Positions 9,303 to 16,351 of a stretch of 64,000 nucleotides of DNA are shown in pieces. Each line of letters opens with the position of its first letter. Positions within the stretch are counted from its first letter, which is position 1. Both the position numbers and the translations under genes were made by a program. The stretch lies in NCBI RefSeq assembly GCF_051521505.1, contig NZ_CP150356.1, forward strand, positions 3,658,001 through 3,722,000, in the 5' to 3' direction. This DNA is from Sorangium sp025924095. Its GTDB lineage: Bacteria > Myxococcota_A > Polyangia > Polyangiales > Polyangiaceae. The notes beneath the pieces are model-generated. The model did not search any database, had not been told where the DNA came from, and worked only from the letters and a program-made list of their open reading frames with translations.

Positions 9303-10259
9303 GTGCAGCCCGCGTCGGCGCCAACCGACCGGGCTGTGTGGTCCGACATCCGCTTACACGGAGCCGAACAAGTGCAGTTATACCTGATCCCCCATGACGG
9401 CGGGCAAGGCGGACGTGCGTTCGCACGTCGCCGCGCACATCTCTCCCTTACACCCACACAGAGCAAGCGCCTCCGGGCGACCCTGCGGAACCTGCGCGCC
9501 GCGTACGGCACCTGGGACTGCTTGGCCGACGTCATGTGCGTCTCGCGGAGCACCCTCCGCAACATCGTGAAGGGCCATGACGGCGGCTCGCTCGCGATGG
9601 CCATGCGCGCCGCCAAGGCGGCCGGCGTCCCCGTCGAGCAATGCTCGGCGGGCTTGCCGCAGCCGATAGGTGCAGCGTCTGCCGGAGGTCTGGATGACGC
9701 GGCGGCGGAAGGGGGCTCGCCGCCCGCCTGCCGCACGACATCCCAGGAAGCGACCGAGCATCGAGGCGATCCTCGCGGAGCGCTCGGTCATCCTCGCCGT
9801 GCTCATCGCCAGCGGCGTGCCGTCGCGCGATCGAGCCGACGTCGAGCAGCAGGTGCTCATGGGCGCGTGGCGCTCCGTGAAGGGTGGAAGGTACCGACCC
9901 GACCCCGCACAGGACCCCAGGAAGGCGTTGCGCGCGTGGTTGTATGGCATCAGCTGGCGCAAGACGGGCACTACCTCGGCAGTGCGTGGGTGCGGCGTGC
10001 GGTGCTTCATGCGCAGCCTCTCGGCAGGCTCAGCGAGCCCGTCGGACCGAGCCTCGAAGCGCAGCTCCAGGCGCGCGAGGTGCTGGAGGCGCTGGCGAGC
10101 CTGCCGCCGTGGCAGGCCGAGGCGCTGCTCTCCGTGGACAACCCGGAGTCGCTCGTCGCGTACGCCAAGCGGCGCGGCATGAGCCCGGGCACGGCGGCAA
10201 GCCGCTTGCGCATCGCCCGGGAAGTCCTGGCGCTCAAGATCCGGAGGTGGCGCCGATGA
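9303..10259 (+). CDS. Open frame joining an HTH-like N-terminus to a sigma-factor-like C-terminus
   Basis: A single open frame (GTG 9303 to TGA 10259, 318 aa). Its first part (about 45-115: LSLTPTQSKRLRATLRNLRAAYGTWDCLADVMCVSRSTLRNIVKG) looks like a DNA-binding helix-turn-helix protein. Its last part (about 225-318: ALASLPPWQAEALLSVDNPESLVAYAKRRGMSPGTAASRLRIAREVLA) looks like region 4 of a sigma-70-family factor. The middle (about 131-218) is low-complexity Arg/Ala/Gly sequence typical of reading a gene in the wrong frame, because the true coding frame there is that of the next entry. The long ORF is therefore probably a composite of two genes and not one protein. Confidence 0.4.
   Translation: MQPASAPTDRAVWSDIRLHGAEQVQLYLIPHDGGQGGRAFARRRAHLSLTPTQSKRLRATLRNLRAAYGTWDCLADVMCVSRSTLRNIVKGHDGGSLAMAMRAAKAAGVPVEQCSAGLPQPIGAASAGGLDDAAAEGGSPPACRTTSQEATEHRGDPRGALGHPRRAHRQRRAVARSSRRRAAGAHGRVALREGWKVPTRPRTGPQEGVARVVVWHQLAQDGHYLGSAWVRRAVLHAQPLGRLSEPVGPSLEAQLQAREVLEALASLPPWQAEALLSVDNPESLVAYAKRRGMSPGTAASRLRIAREVLALKIRRWRR
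9694..10259 (+). pseudogene. Sigma-70-like factor interrupted by a frameshift
   Basis: A strong ribosome binding site (GGAGGT, 6 bases before ATG 9694) opens a frame giving TRRRKGARRPP, then ERSVILAVLIASGVPSRDRA, EQQVLMGAWRSV and RAWLYGISWRK, which reads like regions 1-2 of a small sigma factor. Around 9957-9970 sense passes to the frame one base earlier, giving LGSAWVRRAVL and the region-4-like C-terminus ending at 10259. The first frame alone runs out as Arg/Ser-rich sequence to 10182. One missing base, a sequencing error or -1 recoding would each explain this. The restored stop TGA (10257-10259) overlaps the ATG of the next gene, which supports the two halves belonging together. Confidence 0.6.
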
Positions 10260-10657
10260 GCAGCCCCGACTTCAAGAAGCGCGTCCTGGCCGACGAGGAC
10301 CTGTCCCTCATCGCCAGCGAGGTTCCTGCGCTGGCCGACTTCCCAGGCGTGAGCCCCTGGAACCGCAGCCGCATCTGGGCTGCCGTGCTCGATGCCCTCA
10401 TCGAGGCCAAGACGAAGAGCGGGCGCGACGCGGCCCAGCAGGCACTCGGCGCCATCCAAGCGCTCGACGCGATCGATCGGCTCTTCGTTCGGCACGACAA
10501 GTTGCCCGTCTCTCCCCGCCATCATCGCGCCCTCCTCTCCCCCAACCAGCAACAGCCACACCCTGAACGCCTGTCGCTGTACGGGCGGCGAGTTACCAGA
10601 GTGTGCCGATTTCCGGTACCAGACGAGCATGCCCACACATGCGCAACTGGAGCGTAG
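10256..10657 (+). CDS. Hypothetical protein coupled to the sigma-like gene
   Basis: The protein has 133 aa. Its ATG overlaps the preceding TGA (ATGA at 10256-10259), and its 3' end overlaps the next gene by 29 bases, so the three look like one transcript. The first 85 residues are helical and hydrophilic (SSPDFKKRVLADEDLSLIASEVPALADFPGVSPWNRSRIWAAVLDALIE); the last 45 are basic and low in structure, with Cys residues. I do not recognise a family. Confidence 0.65.
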   Translation: MSSPDFKKRVLADEDLSLIASEVPALADFPGVSPWNRSRIWAAVLDALIEAKTKSGRDAAQQALGAIQALDAIDRLFVRHDKLPVSPRHHRALLSPNQQQPHPERLSLYGRRVTRVCRFPVPDEHAHTCATGA

Positions 10658-11621
10658 GGTTATTGACATCGCCGATCGCGTCAAACGCCGAGTTCCCATC
10701 GAAGACTCTCTGGTGGAGCTTAAGCGCGAGTGGCCAGAGCACACGGACAAGAAACGATACGAATTCTCGCGCCAGATCGCCGGTCATGCCAACTCCGCTG
10801 GCGGCAGTCCCATACTGTGGATAATCGGGATACATGACAAGAGTGCCACAGTACCAGGCGCAACAGACGACGAGTTGTCGACATGGCTCGCTATCTTTAA
10901 GTCGCACTTCGATGGCCTGGCCCCTGACTTGCTCATAAATCTAGTCGTTCCAGTCGGCGACGTGTCGGTTGTTGCGCTCCGTTTTGACACGTCGCGAGCG
11001 CCATACGTACTAAAATACCCTCGCCTAAGCGAGCCTACCAGGGAGGTGCCATGGCGGGAGGGAAACGCTGCTAGAACTGCAACGCGGGAGGACCTCATGA
11101 GGGTGCTGGCTCCCGTCGAGGCCGTGCCAGATATTGAGCCGCGCGAATGCATTGTTAGCGAGGGAGGCCGCCATGACGCACTTCAGCTCTCGCTACGCTT
11201 CGAGATGTACGTGCATTCGGCGACGGGCGAGAAGGTGACATTCCCTCTGTATAAGTGCAAGGCCGCAATTGGTAACACTCGCGCCGACGGCAAGATTAGA
11301 TGGGTCCCAATGAGCGTCGCGCGAATCACTGCGTCGCCGCATCACACGACCAAGCCTGGATATGGTCACATAGAATCAAAGACCGTGATCGAGAGCGCGT
11401 CGGAGACGATTGTTTCTGGCGCTGGCATGGTGACCATGTATGCGCGGATAGATGCGAAGCTCGGCAAGCTTCGTAAGACCGTCGAAGCCGATGTGTCGCT
11501 GTGGGTACTTGGCGCTGGGAGAGCGGTACGGCTGAGGGAAACTTTGAGTCGCGACACTCACCCACGAACCGGCGAGGTTCAGTGGGTTATGAAGCGTCGA
11601 GCCGACGCCTCACTCGAGTGA
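10629..11621 (+). CDS. AlbA_2 (Schlafen-type) domain protein
   Basis: The protein has 330 aa. The N-terminal part (about 15-150) matches the AlbA_2/Schlafen core: EDSLVELKREWP gives the E-x-K motif and QIAGHANSAGGSPILWIIGIHD the conserved ANxxGG...IGIxD signature. The C-terminal 180 residues are beta-rich and not recognised. The family includes nucleases and nucleic-acid-binding regulators and is often found in phage-defence contexts. Codons such as ATA, CTA, AAA and TCG/TCA are far more common than in neighbouring chromosomal genes, so this gene is likely a recent acquisition. It follows the sigma-like gene and the 133-aa gene with overlaps, suggesting an operon. Confidence 0.75.
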   Translation: MPTHAQLERRVIDIADRVKRRVPIEDSLVELKREWPEHTDKKRYEFSRQIAGHANSAGGSPILWIIGIHDKSATVPGATDDELSTWLAIFKSHFDGLAPDLLINLVVPVGDVSVVALRFDTSRAPYVLKYPRLSEPTREVPWREGNAARTATREDLMRVLAPVEAVPDIEPRECIVSEGGRHDALQLSLRFEMYVHSATGEKVTFPLYKCKAAIGNTRADGKIRWVPMSVARITASPHHTTKPGYGHIESKTVIESASETIVSGAGMVTMYARIDAKLGKLRKTVEADVSLWVLGAGRAVRLRETLSRDTHPRTGEVQWVMKRRADASLE

Positions 11622-11659
11622 GGCCGCATCGCGATCCCAGCCTTCGTCGGTCGAAAGAT

Positions 11660-11851
11660 TTAGCGGCTCCCGTCGCTCTTCTCGTGCGCAATTCTGGCGA
11701 CAAACTTGAACGCCATCACACTAGCCTCTAACAGCTTGACAGCCTGCTCGTTGCCCTCTGGCGTCTTCTCCTTCAGGCAACGCCCGGCCGCCTTGGCGAA
11801 CGCGCGTGACGCGCCGAGCAATGCGTCGTGTGCGGATTCTGTAGTTCTCAT
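11660..11851 (-). CDS. Small hypothetical protein (63 aa)
   Basis: The ATG at 11851 follows GGAGGCACGGC, a strong ribosome binding site with good spacing, which is the main reason to call the gene. The product is a single helical domain (RTTESAHDALLGASRAFAKAAGRCLKEKTPEGNEQAVKLLEASVMAFKFV) with amphipathic character. It is convergent with the AlbA_2 gene. No family is recognised. An in-frame upstream start at 11884 lacks a binding site. Confidence 0.6.
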   Translation of the reverse strand: MRTTESAHDALLGASRAFAKAAGRCLKEKTPEGNEQAVKLLEASVMAFKFVARIAHEKSDGSR

Positions 11852-11984
11852 GCCGTGCCTCCTCTCAAGTGTCGGCTCCAACAACGACGTGCTGTTGGAT
11901 CCGCCGGAGGAGCACGAGCCTGCTCGGCTATGACACCTGCTGTCCTAGCGCCCCCTCTTTTGCGCTCTCCGCAGCGACGAAGCT

Positions 11985-12261
11985 CTACCTCGCGCGACAT
12001 CTCGTAGTAAAACACGCCGCCGATCCACAAACAAGCGGGAATTGCTCGGGATCTCCGAACAGGTTCAGTTGCTCCATCCGCCTTGGTTTCGGCGCGGGCG
12101 GCGGCTCTGACGGCGGCGGCTCCGGCTTGCCCTCCGCGGGCGCCGTAGGGACCACAGGCGCAGCCGGCGCACTCCCGACGAGCCGCAGGAACCCGCGCGC
12201 GTTCGGCAGGGCCCTCGCCGGCGCCGTGGGCGCTCCGGCGGGCGGTTCCGGGAGCTTGAGC
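11985..12261 (-). pseudogene. C-terminal remnant of an IS1-like transposase (distal part)
   Basis: Read on the minus strand, this piece gives LPEPPAGAP, RALPNARGFLRLVG, a Pro-rich linker and PKPRRMEQLNLFGDP before a stop at 11985. It parallels the C-terminus of the intact transposase at 16352-17545 (AARELPAGRGWLRVVDGG, Pro-rich linker, QLSLFGDP). It is cut off at 12261 by the IS66 element and continues beyond that element at 14943. QLNLF is a near-consensus sliding-clamp-binding motif. Confidence 0.75.
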
Positions 12262-12436
12262 GTAAGCGCCCAGCCATCGCCATGGGCGCGGCCCCTTGCG
12301 GCTCTCACCGGGGTCGACGATGCTGGGCGCGGGGCGGCGCCTACCGATGGTCCGGGCAGACGCGGGCGGACACGAGAGGGCCGGCGAGAAGCTTTCCCCC
12401 CGGACCCCCGGCGGCGAGGATTGAGGTCCGCGTCGT

Positions 12437-14113
12437 TCAGGACGCGTCGGCGTCGCCGGCGGCCGGAGCCGCGAGCGACGCTCGCGCCCACGCGTCGGGC
12501 AGCAGCTCGTCCAGCCGTTCGCGCGGCCAGCCCGCCTGCAGCTTGCCGATCACCTCCGTCGCCCAGGCGAGCGGGTTGACTCCGTGCATCCGGCACGAGC
12601 CAAATACGGTGTAGCCGACGGCGAGGCGTTCAGCTCCCTTGTCCGAGCCCGCGAACAAGTAGTTTTTCCTTCCGAGCGCCACACATCTTATTCGCCGTTC
12701 GACTTCACCGTTGTCGATCTCGAAGCGCCCATCCGTGAAGCAGCGCCGCCACGCTGCCTCCTGGTTGATGGCGTACAGCGTCGCGACGTATAGCGGCGTA
12801 CTTGGCACGAGCCGCAGGTGCAGATCGTGAATCCACTTATAGAGCTCCTCGAGCACGGGGAGCGACAGCGCCTGCCGGCGCGTCAGGCGTGCCTCCGCGG
12901 ACAGCGCCTCAGCTTTGCAGGCAGCTTCGATGCGGTAGATGGCCTTGAAGTACGCAAGCGCCACAGCGGCTCGCTCGTCGCCGCCCTTCGCCGCCTTCTC
13001 GAACTTCGCGCGGATGTGCATTCCACAGCCGAGCCGGCGCTCCTCGGGCACGATCACCTCGCCACCGTCGTCTCCGCGCAACATCGCGCCGTACCCTGCA
13101 TAACCATCGCCCTGCAGGTAGCCGGTGAAGCCCTGCAGCTGGGCAGCCGGATGCTTCGCCCTCCAGTCCGGTGCGTACAGGAAGGCGACGAGCCCAGCCC
13201 CGACAAAGGCCCAGATGTGCCCTCGCTTCACCCCCGCTGGATGATCCTGATCCAGCACGCGCATCCCGGTGTCATCGGCGCGCAGGTAGCATGCGCCCAG
13301 CACGCGCTCCTGGATCCTCTTGGCCACCGAGGCGAGCACATCGAGTGCGAACGCCGACCACTCACCCAGCGTCGACGGCGACAGCGACACGCCGAAGCGG
13401 GCATACTGCTGCGCTTGCCGATACAGCGGCATCGCGTCCTCGAACTTCTCGACGATGATGCTCGCGAGCAGCCCCGGCCCCGGGCGACCCCGATCCATCA
13501 CCTTCTCGCTGTCCGCCGTCGTCACCCCCTGCTCGGGACAGCGCGGACAGGCGAGCTTCTCCCTCTGCTCCTCGATGACCCGGAACTGTGCAGGGACGAA
13601 CTCGAGAACTTCGCTCGTACGGTGACCGATGCACTTTTTGTCCGCGCCGCACTGCGGGCACTTCCGCTCGGCTTCGGCGACGGGCACAACGCGCGTCTCG
13701 CGCGGCAGGTGTGCGGGAAGCGGCGCGCGCCCACGCCGTCCTCGCGGCGGCTTCGGCGGCTCAGGAGGTTGCGGCACCAGCCCCTGCCCCGGCTGCTCAG
13801 GAGCCTCCGCGCTAGGGTCTGACGAGGGCGCGCAGTCACCGCCCCCCTGCGGCGTCTGGGCGCCGAGCTCGGCGAACAGCAGCATCAGCTGCTCGGTAGA
13901 GACCTTCTGGCTCTTGCGGCCGTACAGCTCACGCAGCGCGCTCGCGAGCCTCGCCGACAGCGCGGTGTTCTTGTCGCGCAGCTGGAGCAGAAGCCCGAGT
14001 ACCAGCTCGATGAGCGCCGCGACCTGCCCGTCGGCCGCGAGCTGCTCGAGCTTGCGTCGCACATCGGCCAGATCGGCGGGGAGCTGTGCTTGGGACGGAG
14101 GGGGACTGCTCAC
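12437..14113 (-). CDS. tnpC: IS66 transposase TnpC
   Basis: The protein has 558 aa from GTG 14113, which overlaps the TGA of tnpB. The order is a coiled-coil leader (LPADLADVRRKLEQL), a Pro-rich linker, a Zn-binding segment (ERKCPQCGADKKCIGH and LACPRCPEQG), and the catalytic DDE core (LRADDTGMRVLD, FLYAPDWRAKH, GYLQGDGYAGYGA). The core ends with GRFEIDNGEVERRIR, which gives the catalytic Glu region, and KNYLFAGSDKGAER. All expected IS66 landmarks are present and the frame is uninterrupted, so it may be active. The longer open frame upstream to 14437 is shadow of tnpB. Confidence 0.93.
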   Translation of the reverse strand: MSSPPPSQAQLPADLADVRRKLEQLAADGQVAALIELVLGLLLQLRDKNTALSARLASALRELYGRKSQKVSTEQLMLLFAELGAQTPQGGGDCAPSSDPSAEAPEQPGQGLVPQPPEPPKPPRGRRGRAPLPAHLPRETRVVPVAEAERKCPQCGADKKCIGHRTSEVLEFVPAQFRVIEEQREKLACPRCPEQGVTTADSEKVMDRGRPGPGLLASIIVEKFEDAMPLYRQAQQYARFGVSLSPSTLGEWSAFALDVLASVAKRIQERVLGACYLRADDTGMRVLDQDHPAGVKRGHIWAFVGAGLVAFLYAPDWRAKHPAAQLQGFTGYLQGDGYAGYGAMLRGDDGGEVIVPEERRLGCGMHIRAKFEKAAKGGDERAAVALAYFKAIYRIEAACKAEALSAEARLTRRQALSLPVLEELYKWIHDLHLRLVPSTPLYVATLYAINQEAAWRRCFTDGRFEIDNGEVERRIRCVALGRKNYLFAGSDKGAERLAVGYTVFGSCRMHGVNPLAWATEVIGKLQAGWPRERLDELLPDAWARASLAAPAAGDADAS

Positions 14114-14532
14114 GTGGCGCGTTGGATATCTATCCCGCGCGCATCCATCAAGCGTTGCTTCGACGCGTCGAAATTTCTCACGCCGGGCCTCCAGCGCTTG
14201 CGCCGTACGGCCTGCGACAGGTCGATGCCTTCGAGCATCAGCGACAGCTCGGCCGCCTCGACCTCGATGTGGGTCGCTCCCTTGGGCAGGTCGCGGGCAA
14301 GGTGGAATCGGCCGCGGGCGAGTTTCTTCGCCACAATCACGTAGCCAGTGCGGTCCCAGAATAAGACTCGCACCTGGTCGCCTCGCCGATTCCTGAACAC
14401 GAACAGATGGCCGCAGAGCGGATCGGCTCCGAAGCACTGAGCGACCAGTACCGACAGGCCATCAAAGCTCTTGCGCAGGTCGGTAGGCTCGGCCGCGACG
14501 TACACGCGCACCGACGGCGGCAGCGTCAGCAC
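14110..14532 (-). CDS. tnpB: IS66 accessory protein TnpB
   Basis: The protein has 140 aa from GTG 14532, preceded by GGAGGTGCC. The signature RVYVAAEPTDLRKSFDGL and GHLFVFRNRRGDQVRVLFWDRTGYVI is typical of IS66 Orf2 (PF05717). It overlaps the end of tnpA and the start of tnpC. TnpB is required for transposition in studied IS66 elements, but its biochemical role is not settled. The C-terminus is about 25 residues longer than the commonest form. Confidence 0.92.
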   Translation of the reverse strand: MLTLPPSVRVYVAAEPTDLRKSFDGLSVLVAQCFGADPLCGHLFVFRNRRGDQVRVLFWDRTGYVIVAKKLARGRFHLARDLPKGATHIEVEAAELSLMLEGIDLSQAVRRKRWRPGVRNFDASKQRLMDARGIDIQRAT

Positions 14533-14864
14533 GGCACCTCCTCGGCAGCGAGCGCCAGCACGCGCTCGAGCGTGGCCGGGTCGAAGCCCGGCCGAACGCG
14601 GACCACCCGCCCGTTGGGCAGCGCGATCTCGATCGGCTCCGACGCGACCGGCGATGCGTCGGTCACCACGTGTACCGGCAGGAAGCGCGGCGTTTCCGCC
14701 AGCGACGACGGCGCCGGCTGCGCGGGCCCATCAGCCCGCAGCTTCCAGCGCCACCAGTACAGCTGCTTGGGCTTGTAGCCCTCGCGGCGCGCGAACTTCT
14801 CGGCACTCAGCCCGCTCCGCTCCCATCGACCCACCCGCTCGGCCCACTCCATTCTCGTCGCCAT
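14526..14864 (-). CDS. tnpA: IS66 accessory protein TnpA (helix-turn-helix)
   Basis: The protein has 112 aa from ATG 14864, preceded by AAGGAGGAAGCG. The N-terminus (WAERVGRWERSGLSAEKFARREGYKPKQLYWWRWKLR) is the Orf1-type HTH of IS66 elements. The C-terminal half (IEIALPNGRVVRVRPGFDPATLERVLALL-like) is also typical. It is the first gene of the tnpABC operon, 78 bases from the element end, so the promoter must lie in 14865-14942. Confidence 0.9.
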   Translation of the reverse strand: MATRMEWAERVGRWERSGLSAEKFARREGYKPKQLYWWRWKLRADGPAQPAPSSLAETPRFLPVHVVTDASPVASEPIEIALPNGRVVRVRPGFDPATLERVLALAAEEVPC

Positions 14865-14942
14865 CGCTTCCTCCTTCGTCGCGATGGGAACAGGTAACCG
14901 ACGCCACGCGGACGGTCACGATGCCCTTGGCCGGGCGCTTAC

Positions 14943-15012
14943 GCTTGAGCGCCTTCGGCTTCGGGGGCTCCGTGGGCGCTTCGGAGAGCGCCGCCGTGAC
15001 GAGGGGCAGCAG
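14943..15012 (-). pseudogene. IS1-like transposase remnant (proximal part, beyond IS66)
   Basis: On the minus strand this short piece reads LPLVTAALSEAPTEPPKPKALK. Once the IS66 element and one 8-bp repeat are removed it runs in frame into LPEPPAGAP of the distal part. It aligns with LKVAALAEPAGEKPEPQPLTIPKP of the intact copy. Similarity stops around 15010, just before the end of the FGE-like gene at 15044, so the rest of the transposase is gone. Confidence 0.6.
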
Positions 15013-15043
15013 AACTGAGCTGCGGAGTGGACTCGGCTCGTTG

Positions 15044-16282
15044 CTATGGTGTACTTGCGCACCGGACCCCGACGTAGGCGCTGCGGTAAGATGGGTCGCC
15101 GTTGTTGCGGCGGGAAGAGAGCAGGTACGATGCATCGTAGTACCAGCCCCCGCCCCGGCGAACCCGGTTCGAGCCATTGGTCGTATTGGCGCAATTACTG
15201 CACTCTCTCGGGTAATCTGCGTACCAGTCCAGCGCCCACTCCCACATATTCCCGGCCAGGTCCGCCTGCCCCCACTTCCCATCTCCCGTCGTCGACCGAG
15301 ACCCGACAGGCTGGATATCGCTGAACCCACACGCGCGGGATGCAGACCCGTCCCCGGTGCAGTCATACACTGCATAAATACTGTCGATCGTCGTCGAGTT
15401 TGCCGGATTCGACCACGGATATGCGCGCTGTTCATCTCCTCCCGCCGCCGCGTAGTGCCACTCAGCCTCTGTTGGCAACCGGCCCCCGTCCCACGCGCAG
15501 AACGCGAACGCCATGTACCAGCTCAGGCAATTCATCGGCAGGCGCTCGTGATCACCGGTTGCATCCGTCCACGTTTGGGAGCTGCACTTTACCGCCGTCT
15601 TCAGCGCCGCTGCGTCCGCGGGCAGGTTGCTCGCCCAATCCGCATTCCACCCGCTGTCCTCGATCAGCGGATGCGCCCCCGCTCCCGCCACCGGCTTGCT
15701 CCCGGGATACGCCTCCACGAACTTCCGGAAACGACCCACTGTCACCTCGAACCGATCCAGCGAGAACCCGCTCACCGTCGCTGAATACGCCGTATCGTTG
15801 TCCCGGACGAACGTCCCCCCAGGCACCGCGTCCGCGGTCGCGCAGCAGCTCTCGTTACCCGCTGGCCCGCACGTCGAAGTTAGCCCAACACAGCTCCGCG
15901 GCACGCACTTCCCGGCGCCGCACGCGGGCGCTGCTGCTGGGCACGGCTCTGCGTCCTCCCACCGGCCGTCGATGCAGCGCTGCGGCGTGTTTCCCGAGCA
16001 CTTCACCTCGCCAGCAGAACACTCCGGGTCGCCCCCGCCGCCCCCGGTTGCCATGCTGCCTACCATTCCGACGCTGCCGTCCGCTCCGCCGCTGCCGTGG
16101 GCACCTCCAGCGCTGACATCGCCCCCGGTTCCGCCGGTTGGACCTGAGCCGCCCATGCCGCTCGTACCGTCGCCTTGCGCGTAACTGGACCAGTCCACGC
16201 CGAGGATCTGCGCGCAACCTCCAGACGCAGCCGCAACAGTGGCCCAGAGCAACACCGTTGCCGCCCGTTTCTCGCCCCTCAT
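15044..16282 (-). CDS. FGE/SUMF1-like domain lipoprotein
   Basis: The protein has 412 aa from ATG 16282; a TTG at 16318 would add 12 basic residues. The signal peptide ends in a lipobox-like ASGGC. A Gly-rich linker and a Cys-rich segment (CSAGEVKCSGNTPQRCIDGRWEDAEPC) follow. From about residue 165 comes a formylglycine-generating-enzyme-type fold: GGTFVRDND, RFEVTVGRFRKFVEAYP, LPMNCLSWYMAFAFCAWDGGRLPTEAEWHYAA, GNMWEWALDWY and RVRRGGGWYYDASYLLSSRRN. True FGE activates sulfatases through a Cys pair; myxobacterial lipoproteins of this type usually have unknown roles and no sulfatase partner is nearby. It lies between two transposase copies. Confidence 0.85.
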   Translation of the reverse strand: MRGEKRAATVLLWATVAAASGGCAQILGVDWSSYAQGDGTSGMGGSGPTGGTGGDVSAGGAHGSGGADGSVGMVGSMATGGGGGDPECSAGEVKCSGNTPQRCIDGRWEDAEPCPAAAPACGAGKCVPRSCVGLTSTCGPAGNESCCATADAVPGGTFVRDNDTAYSATVSGFSLDRFEVTVGRFRKFVEAYPGSKPVAGAGAHPLIEDSGWNADWASNLPADAAALKTAVKCSSQTWTDATGDHERLPMNCLSWYMAFAFCAWDGGRLPTEAEWHYAAAGGDEQRAYPWSNPANSTTIDSIYAVYDCTGDGSASRACGFSDIQPVGSRSTTGDGKWGQADLAGNMWEWALDWYADYPRECSNCANTTNGSNRVRRGGGWYYDASYLLSSRRNNGDPSYRSAYVGVRCASTP

Positions 16283-16351
16283 GACGCGGAGCCTCTTGCG
16301 GCGCGCTTCCGGCGTCAATGCAGTCCGAGCGTCGCTCGTGGGGGGCGGTTG

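Larger units (their letters stand above)
12262..14942 (-). mobile_element. IS66-family insertion sequence with 8-bp target duplication
   Basis: The element is 2681 bp. Both ends start with GTAAGCGCCC when read inward (left GTAAGCGCCCAGCCATCG at 12262; right, on the minus strand from 14942, GTAAGCGCCCGGCCAAGG), the GTAA terminus usual for IS66. It is flanked by perfect 8-bp direct repeats GCTTGAGC at 12254-12261 and 14943-14950. It carries tnpA, tnpB and tnpC in order on the minus strand with overlapping ends. Removing the element and one repeat restores the reading frame of the interrupted transposase remnant. Confidence 0.95.
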
